A program made the position numbers and the translations under genes. Below the pieces are notes generated by a model, which saw only the letters and a program-made list of their open reading frames with translations, had not been told where the DNA came from and did not search any database. From positions 1 to 34,365 of the forward strand of contig JAKFWA010000015.1 in NCBI GenBank assembly GCA_021732995.1: a stretch of 34,365 nucleotides of DNA, read 5' to 3'. Source of the stretch: Planctomycetaceae bacterium. Lineage in GTDB: Bacteria; Planctomycetota; Planctomycetia; Planctomycetales; Planctomycetaceae. Shown here piece after piece: positions 8,631 to 16,891 of the stretch. Within the stretch, counting starts at the first letter, position 1. Each line of letters starts with the position of its first letter.

Positions 8631-11528
8631 CTATTTCTGGCCTTCAGCTCTTCGATCCACATGAGTCGCATGGGGATTGATGGATGATTTGACGAAGTGC
8701 GGTTCTCGCACCGATTGAGGACGCGCGGTGCCAGCCGCAGGTTCGCTCTCGGCCGGTTGTTGAGATTGCGGTTGCGCTGCAATCGTGCCAGCGATCACAG
8801 GCGCGTCGTCTTTGAGTTCGGGCGTCGAACTGATCATCGGCTTGGCGACGGCAGTCTGACGCATCACGGCGGTGCCCAGCCAGCCACCCATCAACGCAGG
8901 CAACCAGATCACCGTTCCGAGGAGTGCTGCCGCGACCATCGCCGCCATGAGCATTCCAAATCGGCTGATCAGAGTCAGTTCAGCCGGGGCCAAGACCAAC
9001 AGGCCGAAGCCAACCACGAAGCCAGTCTGGCACATGGCCGGTCCGCAGTGACCCAGCGCTTCGACGACGGCGACGCGTCGCGTGCGGCCTCGCTTCACGG
9101 CTTCCTGGAACCAGGCCAGCATATGAATGGAACCATCCACGGAGATACCTAGTGCCACCGACGCGGTGATCATCGTGCCGATATCAATCGCGATTCCAAA
9201 CCACGACACGAGACCAAACACGATACTGACCGGCAGCGCGTTCGGGATCATCGCTATGAACCCAGCGAGCGGATTGCGGACCACGAAGGCCATCGTCAGC
9301 CAGATCGTCACGAACGCGATCCAGAAGCTGCTGATCATGCTCGACAGGATCGCCCGCTGAGTTTCGAGGAACAGCGGCACCATGCCAGTGACGACATAGC
9401 GGACGTTGCCGACGTCCTTCGTTTCGCTGCCGATGATTTCCTTGATGTCGGCGGTGAGCATCGAATAGTCGGTCTTGGTCATGATGTTGACCTGAGCCGT
9501 GATGCGCCACAGTTCATCGCCTTCGGCACTCAGCGTTTCGCCGCTCTTCTCCAACACCACGTTCTCTTCCGCGCGCTTCACAAAGTTGCGGCCGCTGGAA
9601 CCTTCCTGAATGACTTTCTGCTGAGTCGTTAGATCCAGCCGGCGTTGCAAGCCGCTGGTCCGGCGGAGTTCCAATTCGTCAGTGCTCAACTGCGGCCGGA
9701 ACGTGGCCAGTGAGACCGCTCCGCTGATATCGGAGTGTCGCTCGACCAGCCGCTGCTGTACTCGGCGGACGATTTCCTGACGATCCGCAAACAGCAGATC
9801 GCCATCTTCCGAAGCTTGAATCTCCTTCGGGAAGCGAATCACGATATCGATCGGGATCACGCCGCCGATGTTCTCTTCAATGAAGCGATAATCCTGAACC
9901 ACATGCGACGATTCGGGGAAATAACGAATCGCCTTGGTTTCGGTCTGGAACCATTGCAGTCCGGCGGAACACGTCAGAGCGGTCGCGATGCAGGTCGCGG
10001 AAACAACGCCGTGCTTGCGGACCAGGAAGCCCGCGATGCGTTCCCAGGTCTTGCTGGACTCTTCTTCCTCGCCGCCGTGAGCTGCCCGCTTCGGCAGGTA
10101 ACCCAGCATTGAAGACAGGCCGTAGAGCACCACGACGAAGGCAATCATCGAGCCCACGGCGGAGTACATGCCAAAGTCGTAAACCGGCACCAGGCTGCTG
10201 GTCATCAACGAAGCGAGGCCGATCGCGGACATGAAGCTCGCTAGAAAAGTCGGGCCAGACGCCATCTTCACCGCGTTCACGACGGCACTGCGTAAATCCG
10301 TCTTAGCCGCGAATCGCCAGTAGTTTGCCAGGTGGATGCTGGTTTCCAACGTCGTGACGAACAGCAGCGTCGGCATGACAACCAACACCATGTTCATACT
10401 GCCGCCCGTCGCGGGCACCAGCGAAACGGTGATCAGCACAACGTAATACGACGTGAACAGCACGAAGCATGTGAGCGGAACGCTGCGCAGAGCCCAGAAG
10501 GCCAGCACAATGCCGACTGCTCCAGAGAACAGAATCACCGACCGACCCGGTAGGTTCCAAATTGGATAAGCACGATTCCAGGCGGAGCGTTTAACAGCTT
10601 GATTCAACTCCGAATTCGCTACTGGCCGACCTGCCATGTGCAGATCGCCAGCGTTGATGCCGACTTCACTGCAAACCGCGCGAATCTCTTTAAGCGACTC
10701 CGTGACTTCAGCCTCACCCGCTTTGCTGAGCACCACCGCGACCGCGACGGGGGACCCGGAAGCGAAGAAAGTTTCCTCAACCAGTTGGTTGCCTTGAGAG
10801 TCCTTGAGACCTCGCGCGATCTCTCTGACATTCGCGGTGATCTCTCCGCGAGGCTGCATCTCACGCCACCGCAACTGGCCATCGTGCGCGGGGATCGTTG
10901 GGAACGGAGCCTCCGCTACAGGTTCAACGATGTGTTTTGCCAGCTTGTATTCTTCGAGTGGCCGATCCGGCTCCCATACCTTGAAGGCTGGCAACGCGGA
11001 CACTTCCATCTTCAGCTTGGAACTGATTTCTTTGCTGAGGGCCTGCATGGTCGCTTCGCCCTCGGCAGCTCCGGCGGGCGTCAGTTTGACCTTCAACGGT
11101 CCTGAACCGATCAGGATTCCCTGCAATCGGTTGAACGCTTCTTTCTGCGAAATGTCTTCAGCTTCGATCCGGCGAATCAGTTGTTGAGGTCGCAGGACGC
11201 GTTCCACATGCTTCAAGCCGCCGTGTCGCGCGCCTTGCTCATCGCGCACGCCCTCCAGGCGGTCGGCGAGCCAGTTGATGCGCGGGTCGTTGAGCGTGCT
11301 GCCCTCCCACGTCATCAGGATGCTTTCACTGGACGGAAAGTTGTCGTGGTACCAGTGCAACGTCAGAACGTTCGGGTCGTTAGCCGGAACCCAGTTCTGA
11401 ATGTCGTTGTTGAGATGAATACCGCGCAGCGACCAGATAGCCGGCGGCAATGCGGCAGCCATCAGTACCAGCACCCACAGGCCCATCCGGTGGCCGAAGG
11501 GATCCTTCCGATCCAAGAAGTGCGTCAT
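8631..11528 (-). CDS. RND/MMPL-family membrane exporter (965 aa)
   Basis: Inner-membrane protein of the resistance-nodulation-division superfamily, MMPL type, with duplicated architecture: a first membrane helix (about 15-34), a large extracytoplasmic domain (about 35-330), a helix bundle (about 330-495), another helix (about 512-530), a second soluble domain (about 531-720) and a final bundle (about 720-890). The segment GIAIDIGTMITASVALGISVD resembles helix 4/10 of the family, where acidic residues relay protons. The C-terminal 70 residues are a polar Ala/Gln/Pro-rich tail, probably disordered and cytoplasmic. Proteins of this type move lipids or hydrophobic compounds; the substrate cannot be told. 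No periplasmic adaptor or outer-membrane channel gene is nearby. Followed 3 nt later by fmt. Confidence 0.85.
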   Translation of the reverse strand: MTHFLDRKDPFGHRMGLWVLVLMAAALPPAIWSLRGIHLNNDIQNWVPANDPNVLTLHWYHDNFPSSESILMTWEGSTLNDPRINWLADRLEGVRDEQGARHGGLKHVERVLRPQQLIRRIEAEDISQKEAFNRLQGILIGSGPLKVKLTPAGAAEGEATMQALSKEISSKLKMEVSALPAFKVWEPDRPLEEYKLAKHIVEPVAEAPFPTIPAHDGQLRWREMQPRGEITANVREIARGLKDSQGNQLVEETFFASGSPVAVAVVLSKAGEAEVTESLKEIRAVCSEVGINAGDLHMAGRPVANSELNQAVKRSAWNRAYPIWNLPGRSVILFSGAVGIVLAFWALRSVPLTCFVLFTSYYVVLITVSLVPATGGSMNMVLVVMPTLLFVTTLETSIHLANYWRFAAKTDLRSAVVNAVKMASGPTFLASFMSAIGLASLMTSSLVPVYDFGMYSAVGSMIAFVVVLYGLSSMLGYLPKRAAHGGEEEESSKTWERIAGFLVRKHGVVSATCIATALTCSAGLQWFQTETKAIRYFPESSHVVQDYRFIEENIGGVIPIDIVIRFPKEIQASEDGDLLFADRQEIVRRVQQRLVERHSDISGAVSLATFRPQLSTDELELRRTSGLQRRLDLTTQQKVIQEGSSGRNFVKRAEENVVLEKSGETLSAEGDELWRITAQVNIMTKTDYSMLTADIKEIIGSETKDVGNVRYVVTGMVPLFLETQRAILSSMISSFWIAFVTIWLTMAFVVRNPLAGFIAMIPNALPVSIVFGLVSWFGIAIDIGTMITASVALGISVDGSIHMLAWFQEAVKRGRTRRVAVVEALGHCGPAMCQTGFVVGFGLLVLAPAELTLISRFGMLMAAMVAAALLGTVIWLPALMGGWLGTAVMRQTAVAKPMISSTPELKDDAPVIAGTIAAQPQSQQPAESEPAAGTARPQSVREPHFVKSSINPHATHVDRRAEGQK

Positions 11529-12050
11529 TCCTAGACTCGCAATTCACAGCCCTGATTGATTGCCGCTTCGCGTTTCAACGGACGCTGAAACAGGTCAGTC
11601 AATTGTGCTGCGTGAGATGAGTGACAGTTTCGTCTTCGTCGCGGTTGTCTTTGAGACACCTCATCTGCCTGGCCCAATCCGTGGCTCAGTCACAACTGCG
11701 AATGGTTCAACCCACGTCTTTCATCGACTTGAGGAGAAGTCCCGGAAGACTGGAGCCAAGCCTCCGACAGTGTTGTCTGAGAAGTCATTACGGCCCATGA
11801 CTCGCATCACGTTTGCCAAGAGTCTGCCGCCGCTACGGGCTGGCGAGATTTGGCAGAATCGGCGGGCGTTTTTGCGACAGTCTCAAAGATTTCCGCCGCG
11901 CGACGGCTAATTCTCTGAAGAGGGCAACTTGCCCAGATTTTCGAATTCGAGCGATTTCAGTGCCGTTCACAGGACAAGTCCTGAAACGCAACGAGCGGCA
12001 TTCAGACTGAATGCCGCTCGTAAACTCGGATTCCGTTGCCGTACCTAAAA
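11529..12050. other. Gap upstream of the exporter gene
   Basis: About 520 bases without a convincing gene. It must contain the promoter of the exporter/fmt pair near its left end. A plus-strand frame (11560-11910) has no recognisable domain and no good ribosome binding site. A short palindrome AGGACAAGTCCT lies at 11971-11982 and a strong hairpin at 11992-12020, both close to the small gene at 12051-12152. Confidence 0.5.
11992..12020 (-). terminator. Strong hairpin behind the 33-aa protein gene
   Basis: CGAGCGGCATTCA and TGAATGCCGCTCG form a perfect 13-bp stem around loop GAC, 30 nt past the stop of the 12051-12152 gene. Its position fits a terminator for that gene, but the following minus-strand bases (TTGCGTTTCAGG) are only moderately T-rich. 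The symmetry would let it act in both directions. Confidence 0.6.
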
Positions 12051-12152
12051 TTAGGTGCGAGGACGTCCGCCACGTAACCTGCGGCGTAGCCCCCCGCCGG
12101 AAGGACGCTTCCCGTGATTGGCGCGGGTGATTTTTCGTTTGTTCTTGGCCAT
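12051..12152 (-). CDS. Very basic 33-residue protein, possibly bTHX-like ribosomal
   Basis: ATG at 12152 is preceded by GAAGG with 7 nt spacing; the frame ends at TAA (12051-12053) and a 13-bp hairpin follows 30 nt later, so this is a complete small transcription unit. The product begins MAKNKRKITRANHGKRP, then a GGG linker and an arginine-rich end (LRRRLRGGRPRT). It has 13 Lys/Arg in 33 residues and no acidic residue. The stretch KITRANHGKRP resembles the core of bacterial ribosomal protein bTHX (KIxRGxYGKxRP) with one residue fewer. RNA or ribosome binding is therefore plausible, but this is inference from a short match. It could also be another planctomycete-specific basic protein. Confidence 0.7.
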   Translation of the reverse strand: MAKNKRKITRANHGKRPSGGGLRRRLRGGRPRT

Positions 12153-12265
12153 GTCAGTACCTTCTCGAATGTTTTTAATTCGGTTTAGATCTGCTTTGAT
12201 GAGCGGCTTTCCTCCTGCCTGCCGCTCGGAAGTGTCCGGATTCTAGAGACGTCGTCCTGTTGAGA

Positions 12266-12285
12266 AAACCCAGTAAGCTGGGTTT
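12266..12285 (-). terminator. Terminator of the BFN-domain gene
   Basis: AAACCCAG, loop, CTGGGTTT: a perfect 8-bp stem 12 nt past the stop codon at 12297. On the minus strand the stem runs directly into TTTTCTC, giving a rho-independent terminator shape. Confidence 0.7.
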
Positions 12286-12296
12286 CGTTCATGGAT

Positions 12297-12698
12297 CTAG
12301 GCAACGGCATCTAAAATGTCTTCTGCAACGAAGATCGGTCGCACCGGGTCGTAATGGACAGCTAATGCGATCGCGTCGCTGGGGCGACTGTCGATCTCTA
12401 AGATCTCGCCGTCTGGGGTCCGAACGCGAAGGGCCGCGAAGTAGGTGTGGTCTACCATACGGGTGACGACGACATCCTGCAGCTCGGCACCGAGGCTCTC
12501 AATCGTGTGTTTCAGCAGATCGTGAGTCAGCGGACGCGGCGGCGGCGGTGCCGTCAGGCGGCGGTTGATGCTGGTGGCTTCAAAAATGCCAATCAGGATG
12601 GGAAACGACCGCGATCCATCAATCTCACGGAGATACACCACCTGCTGATCGTTGATCTCGGAAATTATGATTCGCGAGAGTTCCATTTGAACGAGCAC
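12297..12698 (-). CDS. Bifunctional nuclease (BFN/DUF151) domain protein
   Basis: A single BFN domain (about residues 5-128) fills the 133-residue protein. Family features seen: MELSRIIISEIND at the start, the LREIDGSRSFPILIGIFEA block (about 23-41), DVVVTRMVDHTYFAALRV (about 75-92) and EILEIDSRPSDAIALAV (about 98-114). The family was named from a plant enzyme with RNase and DNase activity; the bacterial role is poorly defined, so nuclease activity here is by homology only. Start is GTG at 12698 with AGAGG 6 nt upstream; an ATG four codons in (12686) is the alternative. It stands 106 nt behind yidD on the same strand and has its own terminator at 12266-12285. Confidence 0.88.
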   Translation of the reverse strand: MLVQMELSRIIISEINDQQVVYLREIDGSRSFPILIGIFEATSINRRLTAPPPPRPLTHDLLKHTIESLGAELQDVVVTRMVDHTYFAALRVRTPDGEILEIDSRPSDAIALAVHYDPVRPIFVAEDILDAVA

Positions 12699-12804
12699 GG
12701 CGAGCCTCTTTCTTTGCGTCCGCAGCAGTCAATCTCGGTGAAGTGATGTCTGATGTCCGGGTCGAGTATATCGGCACCGAAAAAAGACTCGCAACAGCCT
12801 GAAG

Positions 12805-13038
12805 TTAAGGTGGATCAATGCCGCCCGGATGCCACGGATGGCAGCGACAGATGCGCAAGATCCCTCGCCAGCTTCCCTTAACTGCCCCGTACTTCTCAAC
12901 TGCTCCAATGAAATAGTGGCTGCAGGTGGGCCAGAATCGGCATTGTCGGCCGAAAATCGGACTCAGAAAGATCTGGTACAGACGCACGATTCCGATGAGC
13001 ACGTAGGCGGGAATCTGGCTCACTCGAAACGATCGCAT
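12805..13038 (-). CDS. yidD: Membrane protein insertion efficiency factor YidD
   Basis: The 77-residue protein has the family's features: an N-terminal amphipathic/hydrophobic stretch ([20 protein letters not shown]), the cysteines in [14 protein letters not shown] (Cys33 and Cys39), [10 protein letters not shown] near the end and the terminal DPP. YidD sits at the inner membrane face and helps YidC/Sec insert membrane proteins. In many bacteria the gene lies in the rpmH-rnpA-yidD-yidC cluster; here none of those neighbours is visible, so this is a relocated copy. Gap to the downstream BFN gene is 106 nt; they may be co-transcribed. Confidence 0.93.
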   Translation of the reverse strand: MRSFRVSQIPAYVLIGIVRLYQIFLSPIFGRQCRFWPTCSHYFIGAVEKYGAVKGSWRGILRICRCHPWHPGGIDPP

Positions 13039-13240
13039 GGACAGTTACCGATGATGAAGAGAGGTCAGGAGGTTGCTGGATGTTTCCATTCGCTTGCGAT
13101 GACTCCGGCGCAACGTGATGCTCCCGCCCTCGCAGGACTGAGTTTGTCTGTGCCTGATGGCAACCTCTGAAGCGACCGTCTGCAACCCTCGACTCACTCA
13201 GAGACGCAAGTTCCTGCGTCGTTAGCCAGAAAGAAACTTC

Positions 13241-14215
13241 ATGCCGAGGCAATTTGTCGGAGACCTCAAGGACGGAGATCCGGTCGAGGAAACCTATTTA
13301 TTGTCGGACAAGCAGTTGCGAGCCAATCGCAACGCGAACCTTTATTTGCTCGCCACTCTGCGCGACCGCAGCGGCTCCATCAATGGTTTGATGTGGAATG
13401 TCCGCGAAGATCAATGCGCGGACTTTGATTCGGGCGACTATGTGCGGGTGCGCGGCAAGGTGCAGCTCTATCAGGCCAACCTGCAGCTCATTCTGACGGG
13501 CGTGCAACGCGCGGACGCTGCAGCGCTGAACCCGGAAGACTTTGAACTGCGGCCGAAGCAAGACATCGAAAAGCTACTCGGCCGCGTGCGAGAGATCCTG
13601 CAGTCCATCGCTGATCCGGCCATCCGCATGCTGATGGAGTGCTTTCTCATTGACGATGCGCTCGTGCAGAAGCTGCAGCGCACCGGAGCTGGGATCAAGG
13701 CCCACCATGCCTATCCGGGCGGGTTAGTTGAGCACGTACTCAACATTCTGGAAGTCGCCCTGCGCATTCGCGACCTCTATCCCACCGTCAACTTCGATCT
13801 CGTGCTCGCCGGCATCTTCCTGCACGACATCGGCAAAGTCCGCGAAATGGATTTCGACAATGCGTTCTCCTACACGGATGAAGGCCAGTTGCTCGGTCAC
13901 ATGTCCATTGGCGTTGAAATGGTCACCGAGAAGATTCTGGAGTATCAACGACTCACCAATGAGCCGTTTCCGCGCGAGACCGAACTGCGTCTGAAGCACA
14001 TGGTGTTGAGCCATCATGGCACCTACGAACACGGCAGCTCGCGCTTACCGATGACTCCAGAGGCTATCGTGGTGCATCACCTCGATAACCTCGACGCGAA
14101 GGTGCACGAGTTCTCGCGGGCGATTTCCGAGGACCTCAACCCCGATGCCTCCTGGACTCCCTACATCCCGCGCCTTGAACGCAAGCTCTTCAAAGGCCAT
14201 CAGGGCGACAACTAG
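13241..14215 (+). CDS. YhaM-like 3'-5' exoribonuclease (OB fold + HD domain)
   Basis: The N-terminal half (about 14-100) is an OB-fold nucleic-acid-binding domain, with RDRSGSINGLMWN and GDYVRVRGKVQLY. The C-terminal half (about 155-300) is an HD phosphohydrolase domain with metal ligands in GGLVEHVL (His165), FLHDIGKV (His195-Asp196), LLGHM (His220) and LSHHG (His258/His259). This order and the 324-residue length (usual about 314) match the YhaM/CBF1 family of Firmicutes, metal-dependent exoribonucleases (also active on DNA) involved in RNA turnover. The start has only an A-rich upstream stretch as a ribosome binding site. It is transcribed away from yidD and converges on the glycosyltransferase gene 31 nt away. 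Confidence 0.88.
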   Translation: MPRQFVGDLKDGDPVEETYLLSDKQLRANRNANLYLLATLRDRSGSINGLMWNVREDQCADFDSGDYVRVRGKVQLYQANLQLILTGVQRADAAALNPEDFELRPKQDIEKLLGRVREILQSIADPAIRMLMECFLIDDALVQKLQRTGAGIKAHHAYPGGLVEHVLNILEVALRIRDLYPTVNFDLVLAGIFLHDIGKVREMDFDNAFSYTDEGQLLGHMSIGVEMVTEKILEYQRLTNEPFPRETELRLKHMVLSHHGTYEHGSSRLPMTPEAIVVHHLDNLDAKVHEFSRAISEDLNPDASWTPYIPRLERKLFKGHQGDN

Positions 14216-14234
14216 ACCGCGACAACGTCAGCTC

Positions 14235-14257
14235 GCGGCGGGCCCACTACCCGCCGC
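14235..14257. terminator. Possible shared terminator of convergent genes
   Basis: GCGGCGGG and CCCGCCGC form an 8-bp all-GC stem around a 7-nt loop, between the YhaM-like gene (plus) and the glycosyltransferase gene (minus), overlapping the latter's stop codon. It has no T-tract, so intrinsic termination is uncertain. Confidence 0.35.
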
Positions 14258-15518
14258 CGGCGATTCGCTCATAGACCTTCTCCAACGCGCGAGACATGAC
14301 CATTGGAGTCAGGTGAGATTCGTAGTCTGCCTGGGCTGCGCGACCGAGCTTCTGTTGCAATGAGCCGTCAGCCAGCAGTCGATTCAATGACACGGCGAGC
14401 TGCGCAGGATCATTGGGATTTACGAGCAGTCCGTTTTCTTCGTGGCGGATCACTTCAGGAATGCCGCCCACCGACGTTGAGACCATTGGCTTGCCGACAG
14501 CCATGCCTTCGAGGATCGACAGCGGGAGCGAGTCGAACTTCGACGGATGCACCAGCACATCAAACAACTGCCAGACGTCGCCGATCGGACCAGGGTAGGC
14601 TCGAAACACGATGCGATCCTGCAGTCCCAGTTCTGCGACTCGGGCTTCGAGTTGTCGTTCGTAGTCCAGATAGTTGCGGCTGAATCCGATGCAGACGAAG
14701 CGGCAGTCTGGATGCTGGGCGAGCACTTGTGGAACGGCGTCGATCAGGACGTCGTGTCCTTTGCAGGGGATGCGGCCGCTAACCTGTCCAATGATCTTGT
14801 CGCCCGGTTGAAAGGGCAGATTCAACGCGGCGAACGCTGACTCCTTGGAGCGGGTGGCGATTGGCTTCGGGACGCCCGTCGGAATGACTTCAATCGGAGT
14901 GTTCTGCTTCCACATCCACTTCCGGATATCGTCGGCTCGGGCCAGCGAATCGGTTATCACGGCCGCTGCACCGGCGAACGCAAATTGTCCCGGCAATCGC
15001 ATCACCAGTGGTCGCCATGGTTCAACGTGATAGGCGGAGATGATGACGGGCACGTTCGTGAGGCGTCCGGCGATCACTGCGGCGAAAACTGCGGACGTGT
15101 GGTGCGCGTCGATGACGTCGATGGAATTCTCGCGAATGTAACACACGAGTTTGCGAATCACGCGGGCGATGCTGCTCACGCCGGTCACTGCACGACGCAG
15201 ATTGACTCGTCCAACTTCTGCAGTGTGCGGCTCGCCCAGATCGTCGACGGGGAAACCAATCTCAGCAAAGGCATGTCGCATGGAACCGGTGCCGCGTTCC
15301 TGCTCTTCATCCGCAAACTGCGGGGCGGTGATGACGAGAACTCGATGGTCGAAATACACGCGATCGATCGTTGCCGCGAGCTGGTGCAGACGTTGCTCAT
15401 GGCCTGCCCAGACAAGCTTGTTGAGGACCGAAAGCACTCGCAAACGCCGCACGCTGCTCGCCGGGCGCGGAGCGAGCGAAGCAGCATCAACGAGCTTACC
15501 TGGTTCGACAATGGCCAC
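14247..15518 (-). CDS. GT4-family glycosyltransferase (GT-B fold)
   Basis: Predicted cytoplasmic or membrane-associated transferase using a nucleotide sugar, with N-terminal acceptor half (about 25-220) and C-terminal donor half (about 225-410). Seen: GGxE-like entry replaced by WAGHEQRLHQL (about 38-48); DVIDAHHTSAVFAA (about 134-147); SGRIPCKGHDVLIDAV (about 250-265), a Glycos_transf_1 marker; and HPSKFDSLPLSILEGMAVGKP with VGGIPEVI. The usual E-x7-E donor motif reads D-x7-E here (DSLPLSILE). Start is GTG at 15518 with AAGGA 8 nt upstream. Likely role is lipid or exopolysaccharide glycosylation; the product cannot be told, and no polysaccharide cluster surrounds it. It lies 127 nt behind aroC. 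Confidence 0.85.
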   Translation of the reverse strand: MAIVEPGKLVDAASLAPRPASSVRRLRVLSVLNKLVWAGHEQRLHQLAATIDRVYFDHRVLVITAPQFADEEQERGTGSMRHAFAEIGFPVDDLGEPHTAEVGRVNLRRAVTGVSSIARVIRKLVCYIRENSIDVIDAHHTSAVFAAVIAGRLTNVPVIISAYHVEPWRPLVMRLPGQFAFAGAAAVITDSLARADDIRKWMWKQNTPIEVIPTGVPKPIATRSKESAFAALNLPFQPGDKIIGQVSGRIPCKGHDVLIDAVPQVLAQHPDCRFVCIGFSRNYLDYERQLEARVAELGLQDRIVFRAYPGPIGDVWQLFDVLVHPSKFDSLPLSILEGMAVGKPMVSTSVGGIPEVIRHEENGLLVNPNDPAQLAVSLNRLLADGSLQQKLGRAAQADYESHLTPMVMSRALEKVYERIAGGG

Positions 15519-15645
15519 TGCGAACGTCCTTGTTCAGCATTGTTGAATTGTGAGACGTCGAATCCCTGACATCACGCGAAACCATAATGTGCGAAGGCTC
15601 AGTTCGCGAAGACGAGTCTGCGTCAGCAGCCTTCAGCCGGAATGC

Positions 15646-16776
15646 TCAGCGGCACTGAGACTTCCAACGCTGCCAGTGATCGGCGATGACGATCGCAACC
15701 ATGGCCTCGGCCATCGGGATGAAACGCGGCAGTAAGCACGGGTCGTGTCGGCCTTTGGTGACGATGGTGGTCGGCTCGGCTGAGGACGTGACCGTCTGCT
15801 GTTCCTGGGGCAGGCTGCTGGTCGGTTTCACGGCCGCTCGCAGCACGATCGGCTCGCCGGAAGTAATGCCGCCCAGCATGCCGCCATGCCGGTTAGTCAA
15901 CGTGCCGATGTCCGACCGCCCCGGCTTGTCGGGTTGTGGCGAGGCGGGCACGAACACGTCGTTGTTCTGGCTGCCGCGCAAGGTCGCACAGCCGAAACCG
16001 ATTCCGTATTCGACTCCGAGAACTGCGGGGAGGCTGAAAAGGGCCTTCGCCAGGTCCGCTTTGATCTTGTCGAAGACGGGTTCGCCGAGTCCCGCAGGAA
16101 CTCCGGTCGCCACAATCTCCGCGACGCCGCCGATTGAATCGCAGTCCTTCCGGACGGATTCGATCAACTCCACCATGCGCGCCGCGGCGTCTGCGTCCGG
16201 GCAACGCACGATGTTTGGTTCGCCGTCTGGCAGCTTTTCGACTTGGTCCAGCGTGATGGCCGCGGGATCGGCGATCGTGGCTTTGATCTCACCCACTTGA
16301 GTCACATAGCCCAGCACTCGCCCGCCGAAAGCGTCTTCGATGATCTTCTTTGCAACGACCCCGGCCGCGACGCGCGCAGCGGTTTCGCGAGCACTGGAAC
16401 GTCCGCCGCCGCGATAATCGCGCAGGCCATACTTGGCATCGAAGCCAAAGTCCGCGTGACCCGGACGATACTTATCCTTGATGTCGCCGTAGTCGCGGCT
16501 GCGCTGGTCTTCGTTCCGGATCAGGATGGCTAGAGCGGTGCCCGTTGTCTTGCCTTCGAAGACTCCCGAGAGAATCTCCGGAGTGTCCGACTCTGCGCGC
16601 TGAGTCACGATCTTGCTTTGTCCGGGACGGCGACGGTTCAAGTCGACCATCAGATCTTCGACTGTCAGCGGAATGCCCGGCGGCACTCCGTCGATAATCA
16701 CCACGTTTCCCGGACCGTGACTCTCTCCTGCAGTGGTGATGCGGAAGAGTTGTCCAAACGAATTGCCAGCCATCAC
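15646..16776 (-). CDS. aroC: Chorismate synthase
   Basis: Last step of the shikimate pathway: 5-enolpyruvylshikimate-3-phosphate to chorismate, with reduced FMN as cofactor, in the cytoplasm. Family signatures seen: GNSFGQLFRITTAGESHG at the start (His20 of the GESHG motif), RRRPGQ (about 48-53), the FMN-binding RGGGRSSARET region (about 123-133) and, near the C-terminus, a GRHDPCLLPR motif with the conserved Arg-His-Asp. Length 376 is normal. The frame opens with GTG (16776) followed at once by ATG (16773); the ATG is the more typical start. No other aromatic-pathway gene is adjacent. Confidence 0.97.
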   Translation of the reverse strand: MMAGNSFGQLFRITTAGESHGPGNVVIIDGVPPGIPLTVEDLMVDLNRRRPGQSKIVTQRAESDTPEILSGVFEGKTTGTALAILIRNEDQRSRDYGDIKDKYRPGHADFGFDAKYGLRDYRGGGRSSARETAARVAAGVVAKKIIEDAFGGRVLGYVTQVGEIKATIADPAAITLDQVEKLPDGEPNIVRCPDADAAARMVELIESVRKDCDSIGGVAEIVATGVPAGLGEPVFDKIKADLAKALFSLPAVLGVEYGIGFGCATLRGSQNNDVFVPASPQPDKPGRSDIGTLTNRHGGMLGGITSGEPIVLRAAVKPTSSLPQEQQTVTSSAEPTTIVTKGRHDPCLLPRFIPMAEAMVAIVIADHWQRWKSQCR

Positions 16777-16826
16777 TCAAACCTAACGCGGCAACGCCGC
16801 AAATCGCTCATGCCGTCAGGTGGGCT

Positions 16827-16875
16827 GAGGTGCGAAACCCACCTTCTTACATCATTTCGGTGGGTCTCGTACCTC
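16827..16875 (-). terminator. Long near-perfect hairpin between MFS gene and aroC
   Basis: A 17-nt arm (16827-16843, starting GAGGTGCGAAACC) pairs with 16859-16875 (GGTGGGTCTCGTACCTC) at 15 of 17 positions, with a 15-nt loop. It starts 17 nt past the MFS stop codon, fitting a terminator. A partial third copy of the GGTGGG motif just before it (16819-16824) suggests a repeat element. A small hairpin GCGGC-AAC-GCCGC at 16788-16800 lies in the aroC leader. Confidence 0.5.
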
Positions 16876-16891
16876 GACCCTGCCCGAGGGA

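Noticed and set aside
11560-11910. Plus-strand 116-codon frame upstream of the exporter
   Set aside because: No domain, no good ribosome binding site and no neighbour logic; probably chance in the promoter region.
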